Below are positions 48,533 through 56,774 of a stretch of DNA of 64,000 bases, piece after piece (within the stretch, counting starts at the first letter, position 1; each line of letters begins with the position of its first letter). The notes beneath the pieces are model-generated. The model was not told the origin of the DNA and made no database searches. It saw only the letters and a list, made by a program, of their open reading frames with translations. A program made the position numbers and the translations under genes. The stretch spans positions 6,542 through 70,541 of the forward strand of contig JBKPHM010000022.1 in NCBI GenBank assembly GCA_046729855.1. The letters run 5' to 3'. The DNA is from DATHSY01 sp046729855. GTDB taxonomy: Bacteria; Actinomycetota; UBA4738; HRBIN12.

Positions 48533-49215
48533 CTCACACCCTTCGTCTCTGTAGGTGTCGGTCGGTCGGGGGGTCGGTTCGATGGCCCAGGCTGACCATT
48601 CCCTCGTCACCCGATGCGGCGGCGGGACGCCCGGAGCAGCGCGAGGCCCGCCACCAGACGACCGGTGAGCACGAGCAGGCGCCCGAGCTCGGAGCGGGTG
48701 AAGACGGTCGGACCGCCGGCCGCGACGACCCTGGTGAGGGCGTCGGAAAGGACGTCGGCGGCGGCGGCGACCGACGCTGGGTCGTCGGTATCTTCTATCT
48801 ACACGCGACGCACGAGCGGTTCGGTGCCCGGGGCGCGAGCCTGTCGAGTAAGGAAACTCGATCGGCACTCCGACCTGTGCGTTCGCCAGCTCGCCGACCC
48901 GCCGTGACACTGCCCGGATGCTCTGGTCCATCCGGGTACGGCTCCTCCGTGGCCTGCTCCGCTGCTGCCGCTGCGGCTTGGATGAGCTGGATCTCGAAAA
49001 TTCCGAGCTCCGCCACTAACCGAAGATCTTCCCCGGCGAGGCGGGCGGCGACTCCTCTTCACCACCGTCGATCGGCCGCTCCTGGCAGCGGCGGACCGGG
49101 TCTGCGCACCATGGTCGCTGACAGGTCGCGACACGGGTCGCGGCTCGATCGGACGACGCCCATGCGCACGCGGTTCGGCACTCGGTCCGGCGCCGCGCGG
49201 CATAGACTCATCACC
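48533..49215. other. 683-base stretch without a convincing gene; possible gene remnants
   Basis: On the minus strand a frame ending PPASPGKIFG then TAG (49016-49018) is joined by TAGTG to a GTG-initiated frame of 73 codons (48795-49016, beginning VAELGIFEIQLIQAAAAAAEQ). Downstream another minus frame (48606-48795) reads like protein (EDTDDPASVAAAADVLSDAL, RSELGRLLVLTGRLVAGLAL) but has a stop immediately upstream and no usual start. These look like pieces of one or two decayed small genes. No RNA gene or promoter of note is seen. Confidence 0.4.
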
Positions 49216-49515
49216 GTGATCACCGGCTGGCGTGTGTCGTTAGGGCTTGCCCGCGACGATGGCACGCCTCTCACCGACGAGGGGATCGACCAGCTGACCG
49301 AACGGCTGTCGAACGATCCCGTTCGGCCAGAGGTCACTCGCGGGGATACAGGAGCCGTCCTGGTCCAGATTTCGGTCGAGGCGACGGACGAGATGTCGGC
49401 CAGGTACGCGGCCGAGAGCACGCTCCGCGAGGCGGCAACCGACGTGTGGGCCGCCCTCGGGCTCCCGCCGTTCACGATCTCGTTTATCGAGATCGCGCCG
49501 GAGGCAGGCCGCTAA
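49216..49515 (+). CDS. Hypothetical protein, 99 residues
   Basis: GTG start at 49216 (VITGWRVSLGLARDDG); an in-frame ATG at 49162 would add a basic 18-residue leader. The sequence TDEGIDQLTERLSNDPVRPE, GAVLVQISVEATDEMSARYA and LPPFTISFIEIAPEAGR has regular beta-alpha-beta character, like a small ferredoxin-type fold. The family is not recognised. Confidence 0.5.
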   Translation: MITGWRVSLGLARDDGTPLTDEGIDQLTERLSNDPVRPEVTRGDTGAVLVQISVEATDEMSARYAAESTLREAATDVWAALGLPPFTISFIEIAPEAGR

Positions 49516-49535
49516 CGTCGTTCCAGCGAGCGGTT

Positions 49536-49763
49536 CTACCCCTGTTCGGCTGGCTCCGCCTCGGGCTCGAACGGGGCAAAGTGCGTGACGTCGACGCGGG
49601 CAAGCGCGTGCGGGCCGACGACGGTGTTGGATCGCACGTACTCCGCTTCGTCGTGTGCCGTCCACATGGACGGTCGCTGGGCCGTGTAGTGCAGCATGAC
49701 GGAGACGTTGAAGGGCGCCAAGGCGCGATAGGCCCCAGCTCCTTCGTCGGGGGTTTCACTCAC
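49536..49763 (-). CDS. Hypothetical protein, 75 residues
   Basis: GTG start with GGAG 9-12 bases upstream. The product is SETPDEGAGAYRALAPFNVS, then VMLHYTAQRPSMWTAHDEAE, ending acidic and Pro-rich. It is small, with no recognised motif, and convergent with the preceding gene across 20 bases. Confidence 0.4.
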   Translation of the reverse strand: MSETPDEGAGAYRALAPFNVSVMLHYTAQRPSMWTAHDEAEYVRSNTVVGPHALARVDVTHFAPFEPEAEPAEQG

Positions 49764-49888
49764 GTGGGACGCTCCGGCGGGAGCTGTCGCATCGGGTCAT
49801 GTCTCTGCCTCCTCGGGGTAGGGGAACCCTGGAAGGCAGGCAACGCGTTCACCCGTCTAGGGCGGCCCCACCGGCGGTGGAGTATCAA

Positions 49889-50011
49889 TCATACCTGTTC
49901 TTCTAGCCGTTCCGCTCCGACGATGGGCGGACGCAGGAGTCCCCTTTGCACGCACGACAGCCAAACACCGACGTCGGCGGTCTCGGGCCTGACGGGCTCT
50001 CGTTCGCTCAT
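49889..50011 (-). CDS. Possible 40-residue protein
   Basis: ATG at 50011 is preceded by AAGGAGG at 5-base spacing, an excellent ribosome site. The product is MSEREPVRPETADVGVWLSC followed by VQRGLLRPPIVGAERLEEQV. No homologue is known to me. Support rests on the ribosome site only. Confidence 0.35.
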   Translation of the reverse strand: MSEREPVRPETADVGVWLSCVQRGLLRPPIVGAERLEEQV

Positions 50012-50544
50012 CGCCTCCTCCTTCGCTTCATCGCCGCACAGCACGAGGAGATCTCCTGTCCGGCAGCGGAGGCTGGGACGACCTTCGTCCGCTCCCGCCG
50101 GCGGGGGTTCCGACAGCCTCGGCATCATCGAGCGCGCATCGACGGCGCGGTCCGCCGGTCGAGGCCGACGTCGAGACCGCGGAAGTCGTAGCCCATGCCA
50201 CCGTTCATTTTGTCGTTGTCGCCGAATGGTCGCCATGCAACGCATGGTGTCCCGCGCTGACCTCAGCGGCCGTGGCGTGCCCGCGCATAGGGATGCGATC
50301 GTCTCGCCAGCATCGAGCAGATGCAGCTGATCCGGAGACTATGTCTAGATTGGGAGCTGCCGCGGCGACTGGCATGACGGGCGTGGTGGCCAAAGCGTAA
50401 TGGAGGTATCGCTCAACGGCGGCGCCGAAATGGCCTCCCGCGCCCACGGCCGATGAGGTGCCACTTCGCGCGCACGGGGACTGAGTCGGTCATCCGAGTC
50501 CCGTCGTCGAGGCCATAGCTGTGGACGTACCGCCTGCGACCCCT
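50012..50544. other. 533-base stretch without a convincing gene
   Basis: Open frames here (for example minus 50205-50447) lack ribosome sites and regular protein character. Base composition is more mixed than in flanking genes. No repeats, RNA genes or strong hairpins are noticed. Confidence 0.4.
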
Positions 50545-50823
50545 TTACGACCGAGGTGCTGTTGACCGATGCCTTGTCTTGATGTCCCGAAGCGGCACGC
50601 GGATCAGCTCCCCGTCGGGTGCGCGCACCATGTATGTCTGTGCCTCGCCGTCGAGGTAGGCGATCTTTCCTGTCACTGTTCGACGGTAGCCGCCCGGGGA
50701 TTCGAGTTCGAACGAGATCTCGTGTTTCCCGGGGGCCGATTCCCTATCCAGAGGTGCCACCGGACGGACCGGCGAGCGGGGTGGCGTTTGCAATTGGACC
50801 GGATCTTGCAGGATGGTCGACAT
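50545..50823 (-). CDS. Hypothetical protein, 92 residues
   Basis: ATG at 50823 with GGGAGG 4 bases upstream. The N-terminal third is Pro/Gln-rich (STILQDPVQLQTPPRSPVRP). The rest is a compact beta-rich segment (EISFELESPGGYRRTVTGKI, YLDGEAQTYMVRAPDGELIR) with a basic tail, perhaps a small barrel. The function is not recognised. It lies 111 bases downstream of groEL on the same strand. Confidence 0.6.
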   Translation of the reverse strand: MSTILQDPVQLQTPPRSPVRPVAPLDRESAPGKHEISFELESPGGYRRTVTGKIAYLDGEAQTYMVRAPDGELIRVPLRDIKTRHRSTAPRS

Positions 50824-50934
50824 GATGCCTCCCTGTTCGCGGGGCTGCCGACGACTCCTCGCAAGCAGTCCCTTTGCCCGAGCTGAACTGGAATTCCATG
50901 CCCCGGACCGTCCCGGAAAGCGCGCCGTCGTTTC

Positions 50935-52506
50935 TTACGGCCGCTCCGCCACGAGCGCCTCGCTCGTCAGGAACAGCGCCGCGATCGACGCGGCGTTCTG
51001 AAGCGCGCAGCGAGTGACCCGTGCCGCGTCGACGATGCCCGCCTTGAACATGTCGACGTACTCCCCGCGGGCCGCGTCCAGGCCCCACCCGGGATCGAGC
51101 GAGCGAACCTTCTCCACCACCACCCCACCATGGAACCCGTCGTTCGCGGCGATCTGCCTGGATGGCTCCTCGAGCGCGCGGCGAACGATGCCGACACCGG
51201 TGAGCCCATCGCCTTCGAGATCGACCTTGTCCAGAGCCGCCTGCGCCTGCAGGAGCGCGACGCCACCGCCCGCGACGATCCCCTCCTCGACGGCCGCCTT
51301 GGTCGCCGAGACCGCGTCCTCGATGCGGTGCTTCCTCTCCTTCAACTCAACCTCGGTCGCCGCACCGACGTTGAGCACCGCGACGCCACCGGACAGCTTG
51401 GCCAGGCGCTCCCGGAGCGTCTCGCGGTCGTAGTCGGAGTCCGCCTTGTCGATCTCGGCCTTGAGCTGGTTGACCCGACCCTTGATCTCGTCGGGCTTGC
51501 CGCCGCCCTCGACGATCGTCGTGTCGTCCTCGGTCACGACCACCTTCCGGGCGCTGCCGAGCAGGTCGAGCGTCACGTTCTCGAGCTTGATTCCGACCTC
51601 GGCGGAGATGACCTGCCCACCCGTGAGGATGGCCAGGTCCTGCAGCATCGCCTTGCGGCGATCGCCGTAGCCCGGGGCCTTGACGGCCACGGCCCTGAAT
51701 GTGCCGCGGATCTTGTTCACGACCAGGGTGGCAAGGGCTGGCCCCTCGACGTCCTCGGCGACGATCACCAGCGGACGCCCTGCCGACACGACCTTCTCGA
51801 GCAGGGGGAGCAGGTCCTCGACCCTGGAGACCTTGCCGTCGACCAGCAGGACGTAGGGGTCCTCATGGGAAACCTCCATCCGCTGCGGATCGGTGACGAT
51901 GTACGGCGAGATGTAGCCGTTGTCGAACCGCATTCCCTCCACGAACTCGAGCTCCATGCCGAAGGTCTGGGACTCCTCCACGGTGATGACACCGTCCTTG
52001 CCCACCTCGTCCATGGCCTCGGCGATCTGTGCGCCGATCTCGGGGTCCGCGGCGGAGATGGAGGCGACGTGCTCGACGTCGGCCTTGCCCTCGATCTCCT
52101 GCGCCTGGATCGCGATCGACTCGACGGCAGCCTCAACGGCGGCCTCGATGCCGTTCTTCAGGGCCATCGGATTGGCGCCGGCGGCCACGTTCCGAAGACC
52201 CTGTTTCACCATGGCCTGAGCCAGTACTGTGGCCGTGGTCGTGCCGTCGCCCGCCACGTCGTTGGTCTTCTTGGCGACCTCCTTGACGAGCTGGGCGCCG
52301 ATGTTCTCCTGCGGGTCCTCCAGGTCGATCTCGCTCGCGATGGAGACGCCGTCGTTGGTGATCGTCGGCGCGCCCCAGTCGCTCGCGAGCACGACGTTGC
52401 GGCCTTTGGGCCCGAGTGTGATCTTGACCACCCTCGCGACCTGGTCGAGCCCCCGCTCGAGGGCTCGGCGCGCCTCCGCGTCGAACGTGATCAGCCTGGC
52501 CGTCAT
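50935..52506 (-). CDS. groL: Chaperonin GroEL (solitary, short C-terminus)
   Basis: 523 residues. Diagnostic stretches: KITLGPKGRNVVLASDWGAP, ITNDGVSIASEIDLEDPQEN, catalytic AGDGTTTATVLAQAM, IVAEDVEGPALATLVVNKIR, KAPGYGDRRKAMLQDLAILT and VEEGIVAGGGVALLQA. It ends SEALVAERP, without the usual acidic and Gly/Met-rich tail. No groES is adjacent. The start overlaps the stop of a zinc-ribbon gene (ATGA). Probably an accessory chaperonin, with the main groES-groEL elsewhere (inference). No CIRCE element is seen upstream. Confidence 0.95.
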   Translation of the reverse strand: MTARLITFDAEARRALERGLDQVARVVKITLGPKGRNVVLASDWGAPTITNDGVSIASEIDLEDPQENIGAQLVKEVAKKTNDVAGDGTTTATVLAQAMVKQGLRNVAAGANPMALKNGIEAAVEAAVESIAIQAQEIEGKADVEHVASISAADPEIGAQIAEAMDEVGKDGVITVEESQTFGMELEFVEGMRFDNGYISPYIVTDPQRMEVSHEDPYVLLVDGKVSRVEDLLPLLEKVVSAGRPLVIVAEDVEGPALATLVVNKIRGTFRAVAVKAPGYGDRRKAMLQDLAILTGGQVISAEVGIKLENVTLDLLGSARKVVVTEDDTTIVEGGGKPDEIKGRVNQLKAEIDKADSDYDRETLRERLAKLSGGVAVLNVGAATEVELKERKHRIEDAVSATKAAVEEGIVAGGGVALLQAQAALDKVDLEGDGLTGVGIVRRALEEPSRQIAANDGFHGGVVVEKVRSLDPGWGLDAARGEYVDMFKAGIVDAARVTRCALQNAASIAALFLTSEALVAERP

Positions 52507-52697
52507 GTCGTCCCCTCCGGGGTCGGCTGGAGCTTCCCCATGGACCACAAGGCGGACTGTGGAGCTCCCAGCCGGATGAGGCCGTCCTGTTCGTCTCCCG
52601 ATTGGATCCACCGGGCGCCGCAGTAGTAGCAGGACGTGCGCGTGGGGGCCTGGACGTAGACCACCTGGATCTTCGTGCAAGCCGGGCACCTGACCAC
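52503..52697 (-). CDS. Small zinc-ribbon protein coupled to groEL
   Basis: 64 residues from GTG, with AAGGAGG upstream. Four cysteines in two pairs (CPAC at residues 4-7 and CYYC) form a zinc ribbon, followed by GARWIQSGDEQDGLIRLGAP. The stop overlaps the groEL ATG, so the two are translated together. The function is not known. Confidence 0.7.
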   Translation of the reverse strand: MVRCPACTKIQVVYVQAPTRTSCYYCGARWIQSGDEQDGLIRLGAPQSALWSMGKLQPTPEGTT

Positions 52698-53006
52698 GGG
52701 CCGCCTCCTTCCGGATCCCTTGAGATTCGTGGATGCGAGAGGCGGGTGGGCCGCTGGGCCACGAGTCGGTCGCTACACGCGAACCGCAGGTTGGACCTGC
52801 TGTCGCCAGTGTACTCGGTTGCCGGCTCGCTAGACGGCCTTCCGTGGGGTCGTGCCTGCAGACGAACGCGAATGCCGCTTCCAGGTCGCACGAGCAGAGT
52901 CGTATGACCATGCGAGACGCGACTGTGGTTTCGCTGCTGTGCGACCGTCGTAGGCTCACCTCTCCACTGAGCACCAGTCGGGTCCGCAGGTAAGGAGATC
53001 GGCGCC
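52698..53006. other. 309-base gap between divergent groEL operon and plus-strand small genes
   Basis: The gap must hold promoters for both directions. I see TAGGCT at 52951 as a possible plus-strand -10 without a clear -35, and no CIRCE or HAIR-type inverted repeat. Confidence 0.4.
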
Positions 53007-53183
53007 ATGGCACGGTTCTATGTGACTGTCACGATCCATTACACCGTCGAGCGGCTCGATGCGTGGACGGCTGAAGACGAGGCGGAGCTCGTCCGCTCGA
53101 CGACCATGATCGGCCAATACTCACCCGACGAGGTCACGATCACCTACTTTGAGCCGGCCGAGTCCGAGGGCGGTGAAGGCTAG
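53007..53183 (+). CDS. Hypothetical protein, 58 residues
   Basis: ATG at 53007, with AAGGAG about 9 bases upstream. The product reads MARFYVTVTIHYTVERLDAW, TAEDEAELVRSTTMIGQYSP, then an acidic tail. It has a beta-alpha-beta pattern. The family is unknown. It overlaps the next frame by 11 bases. Confidence 0.5.
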   Translation: MARFYVTVTIHYTVERLDAWTAEDEAELVRSTTMIGQYSPDEVTITYFEPAESEGGEG

Positions 53184-53421
53184 CGGCCGATGGGTCACAA
53201 TCCTGCGCGACGCGTCCGCAATCATGCATCGTACGAACGTCGGGAGCGACCAGAGCGTTGTCGTGGACCTCGCCGAGCTGACAATCGCCGACCCTCGTGA
53301 CCTGCGGGCGGTGTCCCGTGACCAACTGGGGCGTTCGATAGGACGCCTCATGTCTGTCGTCCCCCCGCACTGGCGTGCGATCCATGTCGTCCCTCGACAC
53401 GGGAAGGTTCGGCTCGCGTAG
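53173..53421 (+). CDS. Hypothetical protein, 82 residues
   Basis: GTG start within the end of the preceding gene. The sequence has WVTILRDASAIMHRTNVGSD, VVVDLAELTIADPRDLRAVS and a basic C-terminus. It shows regular secondary structure but no recognised motif. The 262 bases after it hold no gene I can support. Confidence 0.4.
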   Translation: MKASGRWVTILRDASAIMHRTNVGSDQSVVVDLAELTIADPRDLRAVSRDQLGRSIGRLMSVVPPHWRAIHVVPRHGKVRLA

Positions 53422-53683
53422 CGGATTAAGCAGCGACCCCGTGCGGCCCTCCATGCGGGCGAAACGGGACGGTCTGGCGACGGCTTACTGCGAGCTGGGT
53501 CCGCTCCGCCGACGACGTCGAGCGGATTGTGCGCTGCGAGGCACACGTGCGCGAAAGCAGGCCAGAACGAGCACGGACGCGCGGCCTCGAACGGAACTTG
53601 GACGCCATGCGGATGGAGACCATCGCATGGTGCGTGCCGTCGGGTGAGTTGCCGCAGAGCGGCCGAACGCCGAGACTGGATCC

Positions 53684-55027
53684 GTGGTCCCCGAAACGCT
53701 CTATGCGAAGACGAGCGACGACGTGTGGATTGCCTACCACGCCGTGGGCGATGGTCCCATCGACCTCATCGTGGTCAATGCCTGGGTGTCACATCTGGAG
53801 GTCTACTGGGAACAGCCGCGCTTCGCTCAGATGTTGAGCCGTTTCGCGGAGGATGCGCGTGTCATCAATTTCGACAAGCGAGGCACAGGGCTCTCGGACC
53901 GGATCAGCCGGGCACCCGACCTCGAGGCGAGGATGGATGACATCCGGGCGGTGATGGACGCTGCCACCAGTCAAAGGGCAGTCCTGTTCGGGTGGGGCGA
54001 CGGCGCAGCCCTGGCATCGCTCTTCGCGGCGACGTACCCGGACCGAGCCGCGGGATTGATCCTCTGTGGCGGGAACGCCCGCATGGCGTGGGCACCCGAC
54101 TACCCGTGGGGGCTGAGCGAGGACGATTGGAAGCGGGAGCACGCCCGCATGCCGGAGATCTGGGGCCGAGAGGAGCACGCTCGCGAGTGGGCGGAGATTT
54201 CATGGGTCATCGAACCGCAAGACCCCGACGATCCGGAGCTCCTGCGGTGGGCGGCGAAATGGGCCCGTTACTCCGCCGCTCCGGGTGGGATGCAGGCGTT
54301 CGACCAGATGTGGTTGGAGACGGATGTTCGGGACGTCTTGCCCGCGATCCAGGTGCCAACGTTGGTCATATGCAGGAAGGACGCGAACCTAGACGAGGCC
54401 CAATGGGTGTCCTCACAGATCTCGGGTGCGAGGCTTCTCCCGCTCTCCGGCTATCGTCGCGTTGTTTGGATGGGCGACCTCGATCAGCTGAGCGAAGCGG
54501 TGCAGACCTTCCTTCGCACGTCGCGAGAGGAGCAGGTCGCGTTCGACCGCCTGCTGGCGACCGTCCTGTTCACCGACATCGTCGACTCCACCAGTCAAAC
54601 AGCGGCGATGGGCGACCAGGCATGGCGGAAGGTTCAAGAAGCGCACGACACCATTGTCCGGGCTCAGCTCACCAGGTATCGAGGTCGCGAGATCCGGACG
54701 ATGGGCGACGGCTTCCTCGCGACGTTCGACGGCCCCGGACGCGCCGTGAGGTGCGCCCAGGCGATCACTGCTGCCATGCGTCCACTCGGGATCGAGGTCC
54801 GGGCCGGGCTGCACACTGGTGAGATCGAACTCAACGGTGACGACGTCGGAGGGATCGCTGTCGCGATAGGCGCCCGCGTCGGCGCTCTCGCCGGGCCGAG
54901 CGAGGTTCTCGTCTCGAACACCGTGAAGGACCTCGTCGCAGGGTCGGGCCTGGCGTTCGAAGACCGTGGCTCTCACGCACTGAAGGGAATTCCGAACGAG
55001 TGGCGCCTCTATGCTGCACGAAACTGA
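53684..55027 (+). CDS. Alpha/beta-hydrolase-like domain fused to class III adenylate/guanylate cyclase
   Basis: 447 residues from GTG. Residues 1-280 follow the alpha/beta hydrolase fold (VINFDKRGTGLSDR), but the nucleophile elbow reads GWGDG (103-107) with Gly where Ser is expected. The region 254-265, where such proteins usually have Asp-His, is LSGYRRVVWMGD. Hydrolysis is therefore unlikely. Residues 293-447 are a cyclase catalytic domain: metal Asp298 in FTDIVDST, Asp342 in RTMGDGFL and Arg398 in AIGARV. It probably works as a dimer making cyclic nucleotide in response to a ligand bound by the dead hydrolase (inference). Confidence 0.88.
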   Translation: MVPETLYAKTSDDVWIAYHAVGDGPIDLIVVNAWVSHLEVYWEQPRFAQMLSRFAEDARVINFDKRGTGLSDRISRAPDLEARMDDIRAVMDAATSQRAVLFGWGDGAALASLFAATYPDRAAGLILCGGNARMAWAPDYPWGLSEDDWKREHARMPEIWGREEHAREWAEISWVIEPQDPDDPELLRWAAKWARYSAAPGGMQAFDQMWLETDVRDVLPAIQVPTLVICRKDANLDEAQWVSSQISGARLLPLSGYRRVVWMGDLDQLSEAVQTFLRTSREEQVAFDRLLATVLFTDIVDSTSQTAAMGDQAWRKVQEAHDTIVRAQLTRYRGREIRTMGDGFLATFDGPGRAVRCAQAITAAMRPLGIEVRAGLHTGEIELNGDDVGGIAVAIGARVGALAGPSEVLVSNTVKDLVAGSGLAFEDRGSHALKGIPNEWRLYAARN

Positions 55028-55038
55028 GGTCGCTCGAC

Positions 55039-55437
55039 CTAATCGTCCCTGACTCGACCCGCAAGCGTCTGCAGGAGACTCCATGCAACCTGCGCATCGC
55101 CCATCACGAACTTCCGCAGGTCGTCGTGATAGAGCACCAGACAACGCATCGGGGTGTCGGCTACGACGGACGCGCTCCGCGGTCGTAGATCAATCATCGA
55201 GATCTCACCGAAGAACTCACCCTCGGAGCGCCGCGCGACGGTTCGGCCGTTGCGTACCACCTTCGCGGTTCCACTGAGGACGACGAACAGCGTCTCGGTC
55301 CTTCCACCCTCACTGACGATGACGTCGCCCGGCTCGTAGCGGTCCTCGGATGTGCTCTTCAAAATCTTCCGCAGTTGTCGCGTCGAGAGCTTCGCGAAGA
55401 GCGGGATGCTCGAGAGCGTCTCGATCGCGCTGGCCAT
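55039..55437 (-). CDS. Single-domain cyclic-nucleotide-binding protein
   Basis: 132 residues forming one cNMP-binding domain without a DNA-binding part: IPLFAKLSTRQLRKIL, YEPGDVIVSEGG and the phosphate-binding cassette GEFFGEISMIDLRPRSASVV, which keeps the key Glu and Arg. It is convergent with the cyclase across 11 bases, so the two may form a local signalling pair (inference). With no output domain it should act on a partner protein. Confidence 0.85.
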   Translation of the reverse strand: MASAIETLSSIPLFAKLSTRQLRKILKSTSEDRYEPGDVIVSEGGRTETLFVVLSGTAKVVRNGRTVARRSEGEFFGEISMIDLRPRSASVVADTPMRCLVLYHDDLRKFVMGDAQVAWSLLQTLAGRVRDD

Positions 55438-55719
55438 GCGTCGTTCGTACCGGAGTTCGACTACCGCGTCAAGTGCCGGTGGCTGCTGCTCGAATCATGG
55501 GGCCGTACGACGAGGGCCTCGGTGCGTAGCAATTACTGGTCAACGTGTGCCCAGGCAGCGGAATCACGAAGCGGTGAGGTAGAAGAAGACGCTTCTGCGC
55601 GCATTTCGCTTCCTCAGCTGACGATGTGCTTCCGTCACAACGGACACTCGCGGCGACTCGATCGCTTCATCCGGTCAATGACCGGTTGGACGTCGAACCG
55701 CCGGGTAAGTAGACGCGTG

Positions 55720-56106
55720 ATGACGAACTCGAAGCTGGATCCGGAAACTTTCGGGACGGAGCCAGGTTCTTCCTCAGAGATGCCGCCCGAAGTCGCGCCG
55801 AGAACGTCCTCCGAACGCGGCGGAACGCGAACGCGCACGAGCACGGTGTGGACGGCCGTGGTCGTCTTAGTGGCATCGCTGGTGCTCGTGCTCGTCTTCA
55901 TCCTGCAGAACCTTCAGGCCGTGGCTGTCTCGTTCCTGTTCTTCCACGGTAGGCTCCCGCTCGGCGTCGCCCTGCTCGTCGCTGCGACGCTCGGCGGCGT
56001 CATCGTCGTCGCAGCAGGCGCCGCCCGCGTCGTCCAGCTTCGCCGCGCACGTCGTCGCACCGAGTCCATCGAGCCGGCGGGAGGTTCTGCGGCGGGCAAT
56101 CATTAA
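55720..56106 (+). CDS. LapA-domain (DUF1049) membrane protein
   Basis: 128 residues from ATG (a GTG directly before it is an alternative). A polar N-terminal 40 residues is followed by two membrane helices: VWTAVVVLVASLVLVLVFIL then LPLGVALLVAATLGGVIVVA. Between them lies the typical QNLQAVAVSFLFFHGRLP. A basic cytoplasmic tail follows. The family belongs to small envelope proteins of uncertain role in actinobacteria. Bases 55438-55719 show no gene. Confidence 0.8.
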   Translation: MTNSKLDPETFGTEPGSSSEMPPEVAPRTSSERGGTRTRTSTVWTAVVVLVASLVLVLVFILQNLQAVAVSFLFFHGRLPLGVALLVAATLGGVIVVAAGAARVVQLRRARRRTESIEPAGGSAAGNH

Positions 56107-56254
56107 GAGCCAGATGTTCCTGGTTCGGGCGCCGGATTGCGGTCGGCGGGGTCGCTTGCTCCCAACGTCCGCGCCAAGGATTGACGAGCGAGGCGTGGGC
56201 GTGAACGGCACGGAAACCCTTGATTCGCATCAGGCAGCCGCTACGCACTCATGA

Positions 56255-56623
56255 ATGAGCCGCTCAGGACGTCGCTTCGTCGCACGCGCAGGATGTTGGG
56301 AACCAGCGCGGCGATCCGGCCGCGGGTCAGGCGCCCGGAAGTCGATCCCGCTCGACCCGCTGCTCGTGAAGGAGGTGGTCGACGAGCTCCAGCGGGAGGA
56401 ACGAGATCAGGAGAAGCTCCGGAGCATCCAGGGAGAGCCGGACGAGGCCCACGCCCTCGCCGCACTCCGGCAGCTCCGCGACCATGCCGACGACCTGCGA
56501 GCGGTGCTCCAGGACGGCGATCCCAAGGACCAGCGACAGGTATTCACCCGGACAGTGCGCTCCGTGAAGTTGGGGTGGAGAGGAGGACCGCCTCGAAATC
56601 CGGCTCGGGCTGGCTCACGATGA
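56255..56623 (+). pseudogene. Possible remnant of a large serine recombinase (C-terminal coil)
   Basis: The frame carries IPLDPLLVKEVVDELQREER and HALAALRQLRDHADDLRAVL, ending DPKDQRQVFTRTVRSVKL. This resembles the C-terminal coiled coil and last strand of serine recombinases. No catalytic or DNA-binding part is present in any frame upstream. It lies 58 bases from tRNA-Leu, a typical integration target. It could instead be an unrelated small helical protein. Confidence 0.35.
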
Positions 56624-56680
56624 GATGAGGAGGAGACGAAACCGCAGGTAGCGGGCGTTACCTCGTGTGGATTATGTCGG

Positions 56681-56764
56681 TGCCCGGGGTGGGACTCGAA
56701 CCCACATGCCCTCTCGGGCCGACCTTTTTAAGAGGTCTCCGTCTACCGCTTCCGGCACCCGGGC
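56681..56764 (-). tRNA. tRNA-Leu (anticodon UAA)
   Basis: 84 bases. Acceptor GCCCGGG/CCCGGGC with discriminator A. D arm CCG-CGG around GAAGCGGTAGA. Anticodon arm GACCT-CTTAAAA-AGGTC with anticodon TAA. A 15-base class II variable arm (GGCCCGAGAGGGCAT), and T arm GTGGG-TTCGAGT-CCCAC. CCA is not encoded. Confidence 0.95.
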
Positions 56765-56774
56765 ATACTCGATG

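Noticed and set aside
50205..50447. 80-codon minus-strand frame in the 50 kb gap
   Set aside because: No ribosome site, irregular composition, His/Ala-rich product without recognisable pattern.
52698..53006. CIRCE or HrcA operator upstream of groEL
   Set aside because: No TTAGCACTC-type inverted repeat is present in the gap.
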